Source: UBA6109 sp964506465
Lineage (GTDB): Bacteria; Desulfobacterota; Syntrophia; Syntrophales; UBA6109
Reading direction: 5' to 3'
Assembly: GCA_964506465.1 (NCBI GenBank)
Contig: CAZDLM010000004.1
Location: 35,462 to 99,461 of the forward strand
Length of the DNA stretch: 64,000 nt
Positions 17,743-26,580 of the stretch are shown one piece after another. Numbering within the stretch: the stretch's first letter is position 1; each line of letters begins with the position of its first letter. The notes under the pieces were generated by a model. It was not told the origin of the DNA. It saw only the letters and a program-made list of their open reading frames with translations, and ran no database searches. Position numbers and translations under genes: made by a program.

Positions 17743-19083
17743 ATGAAATCGACTCCGCGCGCCCTTGCCGTAACGATTCTCTCGAAGGTGGACCGGAAGG
17801 GCGCCTTCGCGGAACAGGAACTCGACGGGGCGCTCCGCTCCGGAAAGCTGGAAGATCCCCGGGACAGGCGCCTTCTCACCGAGATCGTCTACGGGACGCT
17901 CCGCATGCGGGGCCGGCTCGACTGGATCATCGATTCCCTCTATCCGCCCGGTTCCGGGGCGCTCGATACGGATATCCGCAACGTCTTGCGCACGGGCCTG
18001 TACCAGATTTTCTTCCTGGACCGCGTTCCGGAGTACGCCGCCGTCAGCGAGGCCGTTGCCATCGCCAAACGAACCCGCGTGGCCGCTGCTGCCCTCGTCA
18101 ACGCCGTCCTGAGGAACGCCGCCCGCACCCGCCGGGAAATCGTCTATCCGGACCCCGAAAAGGACCCCGTCGGTCATCTCAGCGTCTTCCACTCGCATCC
18201 CCGCTGGCTCGTCGAACGCTGGATTTCGATGCTGGGCATTGCGGAGACGACGGCCTTCTGCAAGGCCGACAACGAGATCCCGCCCCTGACGGTCCGCGTC
18301 AATTCGCTGAAGACGGACCGGCGGACGGTCGAGGAAGAGCTGCGAAAGCTGGGGCTTTCGAGCCGCCCGACCGCGCTGTCCCCGGAGGGCCTCAACATCC
18401 TCGGGAACACGGATTCCCTGGAAAAAACGGCCTGCTTCCAGGAAGGCCGCATCCAGATTCAGGACGAGGGATCCCAACTGATATCGCACGTCGTCGGTCC
18501 GATCGCGGGTGATTCGATCCTCGACCTGTGCGCCGGAACGGGCGGCAAGACGCATCACCTGGCGCAGTTGATGAAGAACCGGGGCCGCATCCTGGCCTGC
18601 GACATCAGCGCGGAGAAGATCGAAGCCCTCAAGAAGAATGCCGCCCGCCTGGGCGTTACGATCGTCGAGACCAAGACCGCCGACGCCGCAAAGGACGACT
18701 TCCCGGCGGAACGATTCGACCGCGTCCTGGTGGACGCGCCATGTTCCGGTCTGGGAACGCTGCGAAGGAACCCGGAGATCCGCTGGCGGCTGACGCCCGA
18801 CCGCCTCCGGACCCTCGTCGAGCTTCAGGGGGCGATCCTCCACCACGCGGTCGACCGCGTGAAACCGGGGGGAACGCTCACCTATGTCACCTGCACGGCG
18901 CTGCCCGAGGAAAACGAGGAGATCGTCCGATCCTTCCTCAAGCGTTATCCGGAATACCGTCTTTCCCGCCCGGCCGCACCGGCGGCGGCCAAGCTTCTGT
19001 GCAGCGACGGGTTCTTCCGCACCCTCCCCCACCGCCACGGGACCGACGGGTTTTTCGCCGCCTGCCTTGCCAGGAAGGTATGA
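17743..19083 (+). CDS. rsmB: 16S rRNA (cytosine(967)-C(5))-methyltransferase
   Basis: RsmB methylates C967 of 16S rRNA with S-adenosylmethionine. The 446-residue protein has an N-terminal NusB-like RNA-binding domain (about residues 5-135) and a Rossmann methyltransferase domain with DLCAGTGGKTHHLAQL, the DAPCSGLGTLRRNPEIRW loop (first conserved Cys) and VTCTALPEENE (second Cys; most relatives read TCS). The ATG at 17743 follows CGGAGG; the open frame upstream overlaps fmt in another frame and is not coding. It is probably cotranscribed with fmt. Confidence 0.94.
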   Translation: MKSTPRALAVTILSKVDRKGAFAEQELDGALRSGKLEDPRDRRLLTEIVYGTLRMRGRLDWIIDSLYPPGSGALDTDIRNVLRTGLYQIFFLDRVPEYAAVSEAVAIAKRTRVAAAALVNAVLRNAARTRREIVYPDPEKDPVGHLSVFHSHPRWLVERWISMLGIAETTAFCKADNEIPPLTVRVNSLKTDRRTVEEELRKLGLSSRPTALSPEGLNILGNTDSLEKTACFQEGRIQIQDEGSQLISHVVGPIAGDSILDLCAGTGGKTHHLAQLMKNRGRILACDISAEKIEALKKNAARLGVTIVETKTADAAKDDFPAERFDRVLVDAPCSGLGTLRRNPEIRWRLTPDRLRTLVELQGAILHHAVDRVKPGGTLTYVTCTALPEENEEIVRSFLKRYPEYRLSRPAAPAAAKLLCSDGFFRTLPHRHGTDGFFAACLARKV

Positions 19084-19126
19084 AATCATTAAAATAGGGT
19101 GACTTTTTGCAGAGGAGGTACAGACC

Positions 19127-19867
19127 ATGGAGAAATTTCTGCCCGCGTTGATGAGCCTGCCTTTCGTATTTTTTGCGGTGACGGCGCCGGCCCAGGGCGC
19201 ATTGGAGACCGACACGATCCGGACGTCCGAAGGAGATCTCGCCATCGCCTTTCTCGGCCACGGGTCGCTGATGCTCTCCTTCGGCGGGAAGACCATCCAT
19301 GTCGATCCCGTCTCCAAGGAGGCCGATTACATGAAGCTGCCGAAGGCCGACCTGGTCCTCGTGACGCACGAGCATTCCGACCACCTCGATCTGAAGGCGC
19401 TCGCGGCGATCAAGACGGACAAGACCGCCGTCGTCGCCAATGCGAACGCCGCCAGACAGGTCCCAGGGGCCGTCGCCATGAAGAACGGCGAAGCGAAGAC
19501 GGTCCAGGGGATCCGCATCGAGGCCGTCCCGGCGTACAATCTCGTTCACATGCGAAGCCCCGGCAATCCCTTTCATCCGAAGGGAACGGGCAACGGATAT
19601 ATCCTGACGTTCGGCGACAAGCGCCTCTACATCGCCGGAGATTCCGAGAACACGCCGGAGATGAAAGGGCTGAAGAACATCGACATCGCCTTTCTGCCGA
19701 TGAACCTGCCCTATACGATGACGCCGGAGATGGTCGCCGATGCCGCCAAGGCATTCCGCCCGAAGATCCTCTACCCGTACCACTACGGCGACACCGACAC
19801 GGCGAAGCTCACCGGCCTGCTCAAGGGAGAGAAGGACATCGAGGTCCGCATCCGCAGGATGAAATAG
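19127..19867 (+). CDS. exported MBL-fold metallohydrolase
   Basis: The 246-residue protein has a signal peptide (first ~24 residues, cleavage near AQG) and then a metallo-beta-lactamase fold of the UlaG-like group: FLGHGS, zinc motif THEHSDHLD (His81, His83, Asp85, His86), and later IAGDSENTPEM and YPYHYGDTD. These give the usual two-metal site. An exported version is less common than a cytoplasmic one. GAGGAGG precedes the ATG. The substrate is unknown. It follows rsmB by 43 bases and may form its own unit with the next MBL gene. Confidence 0.88.
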   Translation: MEKFLPALMSLPFVFFAVTAPAQGALETDTIRTSEGDLAIAFLGHGSLMLSFGGKTIHVDPVSKEADYMKLPKADLVLVTHEHSDHLDLKALAAIKTDKTAVVANANAARQVPGAVAMKNGEAKTVQGIRIEAVPAYNLVHMRSPGNPFHPKGTGNGYILTFGDKRLYIAGDSENTPEMKGLKNIDIAFLPMNLPYTMTPEMVADAAKAFRPKILYPYHYGDTDTAKLTGLLKGEKDIEVRIRRMK

Positions 19868-19998
19868 GCCGTTCCCGCCCGCCCGCGCTCCGCGGCAGGA
19901 AAGACGCCCCGGACGTTGACTTTCCGGGGAAGAAAATGGTAGGGCATCCCGACCCTGTGTACCGCTTTTGCAGGGGAATCTTCAGGACGGTTTGAAGC

Positions 19999-20625
19999 AT
20001 GATCATCAGGCAGATCCAAGTCGGCGCCATGGCGGTTTTCGCCTATATCGTGGGCGATCCGGAATCCGGGGAAGGGCTCGTGATCGACCCCGCCGCGAAC
20101 ACGGAGGAGATTCTGAAGGAAGCCAAGCGGGACGGGCTCACGATCCGCACCATCGTCAACACCCATGCCCACCCCGACCACACGGGCGGCAACGCCGCGA
20201 TGAAGGAAAAGACGGGCGCCGCGATCGTCATCCATGAGGCGGACGCGCAGATGCTGCTCTCCATGCCCTCGGCCTATCTCCGGATGTTCGGCGCGCTGCC
20301 GTCACCTCCCGCGGATCTCCTCGTCCGGGACGGAGACGAGTTGAAACTGGGCGGAACGGCCCTCACCGTGATCCACACGCCGGGCCACACACCGGGCGGG
20401 ATGTGCCTCTACGCGGACGGAGCGATTTTCACCGGCGATACCCTTTTCGTGGAAGGCGTGGGGCGGACGGACCTTCCCGGCGGCTCCTGGGACGTCATGG
20501 CCGCCGCCATCCGGGAAAAGCTGTTCAGCCTCCCCGATGCGACGGTCGTCTATCCCGGCCACAATTACGGCACTTCGCCCACGTCCACGATCGGGCGCGA
20601 GAAGAGCCACAATCCCTATCTATGA
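19999..20625 (+). CDS. MBL-fold metallohydrolase (glyoxalase II-like)
   Basis: This cytoplasmic 208-residue protein has the full motif set of the glyoxalase II-like group: NTHAHPDHTGGN (His56, His58, Asp60, His61), IHTPGHTPGGMCLY, FTGDTLFVEGVGRTDLPGG and YPGHNYG. Such enzymes act on thioesters, persulfides or quinone-linked substrates; the true one cannot be read. It lacks a rhodanese or recognised substrate domain. The gene lies 130 bases after the exported MBL gene and just before purC. Confidence 0.9.
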   Translation: MIIRQIQVGAMAVFAYIVGDPESGEGLVIDPAANTEEILKEAKRDGLTIRTIVNTHAHPDHTGGNAAMKEKTGAAIVIHEADAQMLLSMPSAYLRMFGALPSPPADLLVRDGDELKLGGTALTVIHTPGHTPGGMCLYADGAIFTGDTLFVEGVGRTDLPGGSWDVMAAAIREKLFSLPDATVVYPGHNYGTSPTSTIGREKSHNPYL

Positions 20626-20655
20626 AATTCCACAGGTCGTGAGGAGGATCCCAGC

Positions 20656-21540
20656 GTGGAACACCGTGGATTGATGAAGACCGAATTCCCGGATCTCAAA
20701 CTGCTGAACCGCGGAAAGGTGCGCGACCTCTATGATGTGGGAGAACACCTCCTGATCGTCGCCACCGACCGGATCTCCGCCTTCGACGTGATTATGCCCA
20801 ATCCCGTACCCGGCAAGGGGGAGGTTCTCACGCGGATGTCCGTCTTCTGGTTCGACAGGATGAAGGACATCATTCCCAATCACCTCGTCGCGACCGACCC
20901 GGACGCGTTCCCGCCGGCCTGCCGGCCCTACCGGGAAATCCTCCGGAACCGGAGCATGCTCGTGAAAAAGGCGGAACCCCTCCCCGTCGAGTGCGTCGTC
21001 AGGGGCTATCTCAGCGGCGGAGGATGGAAGGACTACACCCGGACGAAGACCGTTTCCGGCATCCCTCTGCCAGACGGGCTCCTGGAGTCCTCCCGCCTTC
21101 CCGAACCGATCTTCACGCCCTCCACAAAGGCCGGGGAAGGCGAGCACGACCAGCCGATCGGACGCGCCGAGATGGAGAGGATCGTCGGGGCGGATCTGAC
21201 GCGGAAGATCGTCGACGTCAGCATCGCCATCTACCGGCGCGCCGTAGGGATCGCCGATAAGGCGGGGATCATCATCGCCGACACGAAGTTCGAATTCGGC
21301 CTCCTGGACAGCGAGCTGATCCTCATCGACGAGGTGCTGACGCCCGACTCTTCCCGCTTCTGGCCCAAGGACGACTATGAAGTGGGGCGGCCGCAGAAGA
21401 GTTTCGACAAGCAGTTCCTCCGGGATTACCTTCTCTCCCTCCCCTGGAATCAGAAGGCGCCGGCGCCGGAACTTCCCGAAGAGATCATCCGCAAGACGGG
21501 GGAAAAATACGAGGAGGCGCTCCGGCGTCTGGTACGATGA
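20656..21540 (+). CDS. purC: phosphoribosylaminoimidazolesuccinocarboxamide synthase
   Basis: PurC (SAICAR synthase) joins CAIR and aspartate with ATP in purine synthesis. The 294-residue protein is the long form typical of some bacteria and yeast: LLNRGKVRDLYDVGEHLL, ATDRISAFDVIMPN, VECVVRGYLSGGGWKDY, FTPSTKAGEGEHDQPI and LIDEVLTPDSSRFWPKDDY. Translation starts at GTG 20656 behind GAGGAGG. The stop overlaps the ATG of the next small gene (ATGA). Confidence 0.95.
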   Translation: MEHRGLMKTEFPDLKLLNRGKVRDLYDVGEHLLIVATDRISAFDVIMPNPVPGKGEVLTRMSVFWFDRMKDIIPNHLVATDPDAFPPACRPYREILRNRSMLVKKAEPLPVECVVRGYLSGGGWKDYTRTKTVSGIPLPDGLLESSRLPEPIFTPSTKAGEGEHDQPIGRAEMERIVGADLTRKIVDVSIAIYRRAVGIADKAGIIIADTKFEFGLLDSELILIDEVLTPDSSRFWPKDDYEVGRPQKSFDKQFLRDYLLSLPWNQKAPAPELPEEIIRKTGEKYEEALRRLVR

Positions 21541-21938
21541 GTAAAGCGGTACTGCCCGACTACAACAAGAAGCAGCGTCTGCTGTACGTGGACAAGACGC
21601 CCGCCAAAACGCTCTCGGAATACGGGGCGCGCTTTCTTGAAGAGGGCCGCCTCCACGACGCCATGGAATTCTTCCAGCGGGCGGGGGACCGGGAGGCCAT
21701 CACCGGGATCGCGTCGCTCGCGGAGGAATCGGGCGACGTCATGCTGTTTCAACAGGCCCGCAAGGCATTGGGCGATGCCGTATCGCCCGAAGATTGGAAC
21801 CGGATCGGGGAAAAGGCCTTCTCCCTGAAGAAGTTCGTCTTTGCATCCTATGCCTTTGAAAAGGCGGGCAATGCGCAACGAAGCGCCGATTCGGCCGCAG
21901 CAGGCAAACCGAATCCCGCGGAACTCCCCTCCTCATGA
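21537..21938 (+). CDS. conserved-looking hypothetical protein, helical
   Basis: I do not recognise this 133-residue protein. It has no signal peptide or membrane segment. The middle (about residues 25-110) looks like TPR-like helix pairs: TLSEYGARFLEEGRLHDAMEFFQRAG, then DVMLFQQARKAL (given here as motifs) and FSLKKFVFASYAFEKAG. The tail is rich in Ala/Pro/Ser. It is locked between purC and dnaJ by ATGA overlaps at both ends, so it is surely translated and coupled with dnaJ. A role as helical adaptor or co-chaperone is a guess from context. Confidence 0.75.
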   Translation: MSKAVLPDYNKKQRLLYVDKTPAKTLSEYGARFLEEGRLHDAMEFFQRAGDREAITGIASLAEESGDVMLFQQARKALGDAVSPEDWNRIGEKAFSLKKFVFASYAFEKAGNAQRSADSAAAGKPNPAELPSS

Positions 21939-22987
21939 AGCGCTGCTATTACGAGGTCCTCGGGGCCGACCGCTCGTCCGGGACTGACGAAATCAAGCGA
22001 TGCTACCGCCGTCTGGCCATGCAGTACCACCCGGACCGGAACCCGGGAGACCGGGAGGCGGAAGAGAAATTCCGGGAGGCGGCCGAGGCGTACGAGGTCC
22101 TCGGTGACGCGGAAAAGCGCGAGATCTACGACCGTTTCGGGCATGAGGGACTGGCCGGCGCCGGTTACCGCGGCTTTTCCGGTTTTGAAGACATCTTTTC
22201 CAGTTTCGGCGATGTCTTCGAAGACCTCTTCGGGTTCAGGGCGGGCCGGACGCGGGCGGACGCAACGCAGCCCGGCGCCGATCTTCGTTACGACCTTCAC
22301 CTCCCCTTCCTGGACGCCGCGCTGGGCGCCGCGGTCAACATCGACATCGAAAAGATGGAATCCTGCCGGACCTGCCGCGGCAACGGAGCGGCGCCGGGGA
22401 CGAACCCGTCGTTGTGCTCCGCCTGCCGCGGGCGCGGGAAGGTCAGCCAGAGCAGCGGTTTCTTCACCATCAGCACAACCTGTCCGCGCTGCGCCGGACG
22501 GGGACAGGTCATCACCGATCCCTGCCCCCGCTGCAGCGGCACGGGCAGGTCCAGGACGCAGAAGTCCGTCCACCTCAAGATTCCCCCCGGCGTCGACACC
22601 GGCTCCCGCCTGCGTCTGCGCGGAGAAGGAGAAGAGGGGCCCTTCGGCGGTCCAAGCGGCGATCTGTACGTTTTCATTGCCGTGGAAAAACATGAATTCT
22701 TCGAGCGGGATGAAGACGACGTGCGCTGCCGCGTCCCGCTCTCCTTCACCGATGCCGCGCTGGGCGCATCCATCGAAGTGCCGACGCTCGAGGGGAAGGA
22801 AAAACTCAAGATCCCCCGCGGCACGCAGAGCGGCAAGGTCTTCCGGCTCAAGGGAAAAGGCATCGAGCGTCTCCGCGGTTTCGGCAGGGGCGACCTCCTC
22901 ATCGAAACGGCTGTCTCCGTTCCGACAAACCTGACGAAAAGACAGGAAGAGCTGTTGCGCGAGTTCGCCCGTTTGAGCAAGGAATAG
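21935..22987 (+). CDS. dnaJ: chaperone protein DnaJ
   Basis: The 350-residue protein has the full DnaJ order: J domain with HPD motif (His32-Asp34) that stimulates DnaK ATPase, a Gly/Phe-rich linker (FSGFEDIFSSFGDVFEDLFG), four CxxCxGxG-like zinc repeats (CRTCRGNG, CSACRGRG, CPRCAGRG, CPRCSGTG) and two C-terminal substrate-binding domains. It is slightly shorter than E. coli DnaJ. No dnaK or grpE lies nearby, so this may be a second DnaJ. The ATG overlaps the stop of the preceding small gene. Confidence 0.93.
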   Translation: MKRCYYEVLGADRSSGTDEIKRCYRRLAMQYHPDRNPGDREAEEKFREAAEAYEVLGDAEKREIYDRFGHEGLAGAGYRGFSGFEDIFSSFGDVFEDLFGFRAGRTRADATQPGADLRYDLHLPFLDAALGAAVNIDIEKMESCRTCRGNGAAPGTNPSLCSACRGRGKVSQSSGFFTISTTCPRCAGRGQVITDPCPRCSGTGRSRTQKSVHLKIPPGVDTGSRLRLRGEGEEGPFGGPSGDLYVFIAVEKHEFFERDEDDVRCRVPLSFTDAALGASIEVPTLEGKEKLKIPRGTQSGKVFRLKGKGIERLRGFGRGDLLIETAVSVPTNLTKRQEELLREFARLSKE

Positions 22988-23020
22988 CCGGCGACAGCGG
23001 CAGGAACCGGGACAAAAACG

Positions 23021-23049
23021 TAGACAATCCCCGCCGGATCGGTTAGTCT
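23021..23049 (+). promoter_or_regulatory. possible promoter of the signalling cluster
   Basis: TAGACA (23021-23026) and TAGTCT (23044-23049) are separated by 17 bases. A nine-base inverted repeat (CCGCGCGAA at 23067-23075 with TTCGCGCGG at 23080-23088) follows in the leader before the response regulator start. Confidence 0.35.
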
Positions 23050-23125
23050 AGAAAGAATCTCTTGATCCGCGCGAAGCCCTTCGCGCGGCGGGAATTCGGC
23101 CTTTTACTGGGCCTTGAGGTGAGGC

Positions 23126-23569
23126 ATGGACGGTGCCGATGTTTTGCTCGTTGAAGACAATCGCCACGACTTGGAGATGATCATCGAGGCCCTCCGCGAA
23201 CTGGATGTGGGCGATCGCATCCATTCGTTCAGGGACGGCGTCGCCGCTCTCGATTATTTTTTCGGCCCGAAGGGCTGCCTGCGGAAGGATCCCGTTCACC
23301 TTCCCAAGCTCATTCTCCTCGACTTGAAGCTTCCCAAGATCGGCGGCCTGGATATCCTGAAACGGCTCAAGTCCGATGAAAGGACAAGGTTCATTCCGAC
23401 GATCGTCTTCACATCCTCCAACGAAACGCGGGATCGTATCGAGTGCTATCTGAGCGGCGCCAACAGTTACGTCGTGAAGCCCCTGGATGCAGACAGCTTT
23501 TCGCAGCACATTTCGGACATCCGGTCTTACTGGATCGAGATGAACAGGGTGGCCTACACCGAACAGTGA
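23126..23569 (+). CDS. single-domain response regulator (Rcp1-like)
   Basis: This 147-residue protein is a receiver domain alone. The phosphoacceptor is Asp66 in LILLDLKLPK; acidic residues near DVLLVEDNRHD and Lys118 in YVVKPLD complete the active site. The insertion FFGPKGCL between helix 2 and strand 3 and the LDLKLPKIGG sequence are typical of the Rcp1-like group that works with phytochrome or PAS kinases. It has no output domain, so it probably passes a phosphoryl group or binds a partner. The likely partner is the kinase encoded at 23730. Confidence 0.92.
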   Translation: MDGADVLLVEDNRHDLEMIIEALRELDVGDRIHSFRDGVAALDYFFGPKGCLRKDPVHLPKLILLDLKLPKIGGLDILKRLKSDERTRFIPTIVFTSSNETRDRIECYLSGANSYVVKPLDADSFSQHISDIRSYWIEMNRVAYTEQ

Positions 23570-23729
23570 GCGTGCGGCATCCCGGACGATGCCGGCAAAG
23601 TGGTTTCCCGTGCGAAGCGGAACCGCCGGAGCATCCCTGAGGCGGTCGACAGGGGGCCAGCTTGTATTTCACCCCGAAAGGACCGGCATAAGAAGGGCAG
23701 CGCCAGCCTAGGATACCTGGGCAAAGAAC

Positions 23730-25211
23730 ATGAAGAAACTGCGCATATTGATCCTCGAGGATTCCGCCGCGGATGCCGAATTGGCCATGGATGAACTCCA
23801 AGAGGCGGGCATTGCCTTCGTTACCGAAATCGTGGAACGGAGAGACGCTTTCATCAAGACCCTCGAGGAATTTTCTCCGGACATCATTCTTTCCGATTAT
23901 TCCCTGCCGTCCTTCGACGGTCTTTCGGCCCTGGAGATCGCCCGGGCCAAGTCGCCGGACACGCCCTTCATCTTCGTGTCTGGCGCGATGGGGGAAGAGA
24001 CGGCCATCGAATTCCTGCAAAAAGGCGCGACGGATTACGTCCTGAAGAACAGGCTGTCGCGTCTCGGCCCCGCGGTTTCGCGGGCGCTGCACGAGGCCGA
24101 AGCGAAGAAAGAGCGGCGGCGCGCCGAAGAGGAGCTGCGCGAGGCGTCGTTTTATGCCAGGAGCCTGATCGAGGCCAGCATCGATCCGCTGGTCACGATC
24201 GACGCGGGCGGCAGGATCGCAGACGTGAACCAGGCGACGGAAACCATCACGGGATTTTCGCGCGAACAGTTGATCGGCAGCAGTTTCCCGGATTACTTCA
24301 CGGAGCCGGAGAAGGCCCAGAAGGCATATGAGGAGGTTTTTTCGAAAGGATTCGTGCGCGACTATCCGCTCGAAATCTGGCATGCCTCGGGAAGGACGAC
24401 GCCGGTGCATTACAATGCGTCGCTGGTCCGGAACGAAGCCGGCGATGTGAAGTGCGTCTTCGCCGCCGCCCGCGACATCACGGAGCGGGTGAGCGCGGAA
24501 AAAAGGATCCTGGCCAACAACGAACTGCTGCGGCAGCTCACGTGGGAACTGGTGATGGCGGAAGAGCGGGAACGGCGGAACATCGCCGTGGATCTGCACG
24601 ACAACATCGGGCAGACCCTGGCCATTACGAAAATGAAGGTGGAATTCCTCCTGGAACAGTCGGCCCGCTGCGGCCTGGGGGATTCCGTTGCGGAAATCCG
24701 TGATATGATGGAACAGTCGATCCGGCAGACCCGGTCGCTGATGAAAGACATCAGCCCCTCCGTCCTGTACGAACTGGGGTTCGCCGAGGCGGTCGAGTGG
24801 CTGGGAGAGCAGATCTCGTCTCAACACGGCCTTCAGGTGGTCGTAAGGAAGGATGCAAAGATCCCGGCAATCGACGAGGAAGTCCAGATCCTCCTGTTCC
24901 GGGCCGTGCGGGAACTGCTCCTGAACATCGTCAAGCACGCCGGCGCGAAGCGGGCCTCGATCCTGCTGCAGAAATCGGGGGGAAGCATCAAGATAACGGT
25001 CCAGGACGACGGGACCGGTTTCGATGCCTCCGCGATCGATCGGGCCTCGAAGAGGGGCGGGGGGTTCGGCCTGCTGAGCATCCGGGAGCGGATCAGCTAC
25101 ATCGGCGGCCGCTTTGAGATCGGAACGGGAAAGGGACAGGGCGCCTGCATCTGTCTTTCGGCGCCGCGAAAAAGCCGCAAGCAGACATTGAGGGAGGGAA
25201 AGAAAAAATGA
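23730..25211 (+). CDS. sensor histidine kinase with REC, PAS and HisKA_3 domains
   Basis: The 493-residue cytoplasmic protein starts with a receiver domain (residues 1-120, phosphoacceptor Asp56), then a PAS domain (about 140-255, SIDPLVTIDAGGRIADVNQA split by position), a NarX-type dimerisation domain with His290 in AVDLHDNIGQTLA, and an HATPase domain with Asn399 (LLLNIVKHA) and GTGFD. An N-terminal receiver lets another kinase feed into this one. It has no membrane segment. Its stop overlaps the ATG of the LuxR-type regulator (ATGA), its evident target. Confidence 0.92.
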   Translation: MKKLRILILEDSAADAELAMDELQEAGIAFVTEIVERRDAFIKTLEEFSPDIILSDYSLPSFDGLSALEIARAKSPDTPFIFVSGAMGEETAIEFLQKGATDYVLKNRLSRLGPAVSRALHEAEAKKERRRAEEELREASFYARSLIEASIDPLVTIDAGGRIADVNQATETITGFSREQLIGSSFPDYFTEPEKAQKAYEEVFSKGFVRDYPLEIWHASGRTTPVHYNASLVRNEAGDVKCVFAAARDITERVSAEKRILANNELLRQLTWELVMAEERERRNIAVDLHDNIGQTLAITKMKVEFLLEQSARCGLGDSVAEIRDMMEQSIRQTRSLMKDISPSVLYELGFAEAVEWLGEQISSQHGLQVVVRKDAKIPAIDEEVQILLFRAVRELLLNIVKHAGAKRASILLQKSGGSIKITVQDDGTGFDASAIDRASKRGGGFGLLSIRERISYIGGRFEIGTGKGQGACICLSAPRKSRKQTLREGKKK

Positions 25212-25861
25212 AGGTTCGAGTTCTCCTTGCCGATGACCATCACATTTTCCGGGACGGCCTGCGCACCTTGATCGAGAAGGAAGCGGGGATGGAAGTGGTC
25301 GCCGAGGCGGAAAACGGCAGGAAGGCGGTCAAGCTTGCCGAAAAGCTGGCGCCCAACGTGGTCATTATCGATGTCTCCATGCCCGACATGAACGGGATCG
25401 AGGCCACGCGCAAGATCGCCGCGGAGACGCCGGGCATCAAGGTGATCGCCCTGTCCATGCATTCGGACCGGCGATTCGTGCTCGGCATGCTGGAAGCCGG
25501 CGCGTCGGGCTACCTGCTGAAGGACTGCGCCTTCGCGGAACTTGCCGGGGCCATCCGCCAAGTCATGACGGGCAACACCTACCTGAGCCCCAAGATCGCG
25601 GACGTCGTCGTGAAGGGGTATCTCCACAGAACATCAGACGACTCCACCGAAAAAGCCGCCATGCTGACCTCCCGGGAACGCGAGATCCTGCAACTGATCG
25701 CGGAAGGCCTTTCGACGAAAGAGATCGCCGCCCACGTCTGCCTGAGCATCAAGACCGTCGAGACGCATCGCCGGAACATCATGGAAAAGCTCGACATGCG
25801 AAGCGTCGCCGAATTGACGAAGTACGCGATCCGGGAGGGGCTGGTGGTCGTAGACGGTTGA
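25208..25861 (+). CDS. NarL/FixJ family response regulator
   Basis: This 217-residue DNA-binding regulator has a receiver domain with Asp55 (VVIIDVSMPDMNG) and a C-terminal LuxR-type helix-turn-helix (about residues 150-215: LTSREREILQLIAEGLSTKEIA, given as motif region, then SIKTVETHRRNIMEKL). It is translationally coupled to the HisKA_3 kinase upstream and is the usual partner of that kinase class. Its target genes cannot be read from the window. Confidence 0.95.
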   Translation: MKVRVLLADDHHIFRDGLRTLIEKEAGMEVVAEAENGRKAVKLAEKLAPNVVIIDVSMPDMNGIEATRKIAAETPGIKVIALSMHSDRRFVLGMLEAGASGYLLKDCAFAELAGAIRQVMTGNTYLSPKIADVVVKGYLHRTSDDSTEKAAMLTSREREILQLIAEGLSTKEIAAHVCLSIKTVETHRRNIMEKLDMRSVAELTKYAIREGLVVVDG

Positions 25862-25949
25862 CGCCGGAGGAGAAGGGGCGTCCGATGGACGTCCTCCTGC
25901 GAGGGGGTGTCCGGGGATGGAACCGGGACGGCCGTTGTGCGCGCAGGCC

Positions 25950-26573
25950 TCAGGTCAGCAGTTCCGGATACAGCTTCTTGACGCACTCGGGGCAGATGCT
26001 GTGCGTGAAATTCAGGCCTGAATAGTCCCGCAGATAGGACTCGACCTGCATCCAGTATCCGTCGTCGGTCCGGATGTTCTTGCATTTGACGCAGATCGGA
26101 AGCAGTCCGCTGAGCGTTTTCACGTTGTCCAGCGCCTCCTGAAGCTCCCGGATCAGCTTCTCTTTTTCCTGCAGATTGTGAAACCGTTCCATGGAATACC
26201 GCAGGGAACGGACAAGAAGGTCTCCGCAAAGCGCATCCTTGTTCAGATAATCCTGCACGCCGCTCTGCAGCGCCTGAATGGCGACGGCCTCGTCATCGAG
26301 GCCCGTCAGGACGATGACGGGCGTATTCTTTTCCCTGGCGATCAGCCTCCTGACGCTGTCGATGCCCTCGCTGTCCGGCAGCGACAGGTCCAGCAGGATT
26401 GCATCCACGGTGTTTTCGGCCAGATATTCCATGGCCTTTCCATGGGAATCCCTGGAAATCAGTTCATATTCCGCCTTGTCGACGTCTTTCCCGCTCTCTT
26501 CATGGATCATTTCTCGAATCAAAGCGGCATCGCTTTTGTTGTCTTCGACAAGCAGTATCCTCAGGGCATTCAT
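25950..26573 (-). CDS. response regulator with C-terminal four-cysteine motif
   Basis: The 207-residue protein has an N-terminal receiver domain (phosphoacceptor Asp62 in AILLDLSLPDSEG), a short coiled linker (about 128-155) and a C-terminal segment with CVKC (161, 164) and CPEC (194, 197) around DDGYWMQVESYLRDYSG. Several deltaproteobacterial receivers and kinases end this way; the segment probably binds zinc, but its function is not known to me. It lies opposite to the kinase cluster, and its gene is followed upstream by small membrane and soluble genes on the same strand. Confidence 0.88.
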   Translation of the reverse strand: MNALRILLVEDNKSDAALIREMIHEESGKDVDKAEYELISRDSHGKAMEYLAENTVDAILLDLSLPDSEGIDSVRRLIAREKNTPVIVLTGLDDEAVAIQALQSGVQDYLNKDALCGDLLVRSLRYSMERFHNLQEKEKLIRELQEALDNVKTLSGLLPICVKCKNIRTDDGYWMQVESYLRDYSGLNFTHSICPECVKKLYPELLT

Positions 26574-26580
26574 GGGCGAT

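Noticed and set aside
22988..23125. Hairpin in the leader of the response regulator as a riboswitch
   Set aside because: Only one short inverted repeat is seen; no known riboswitch core could be matched.
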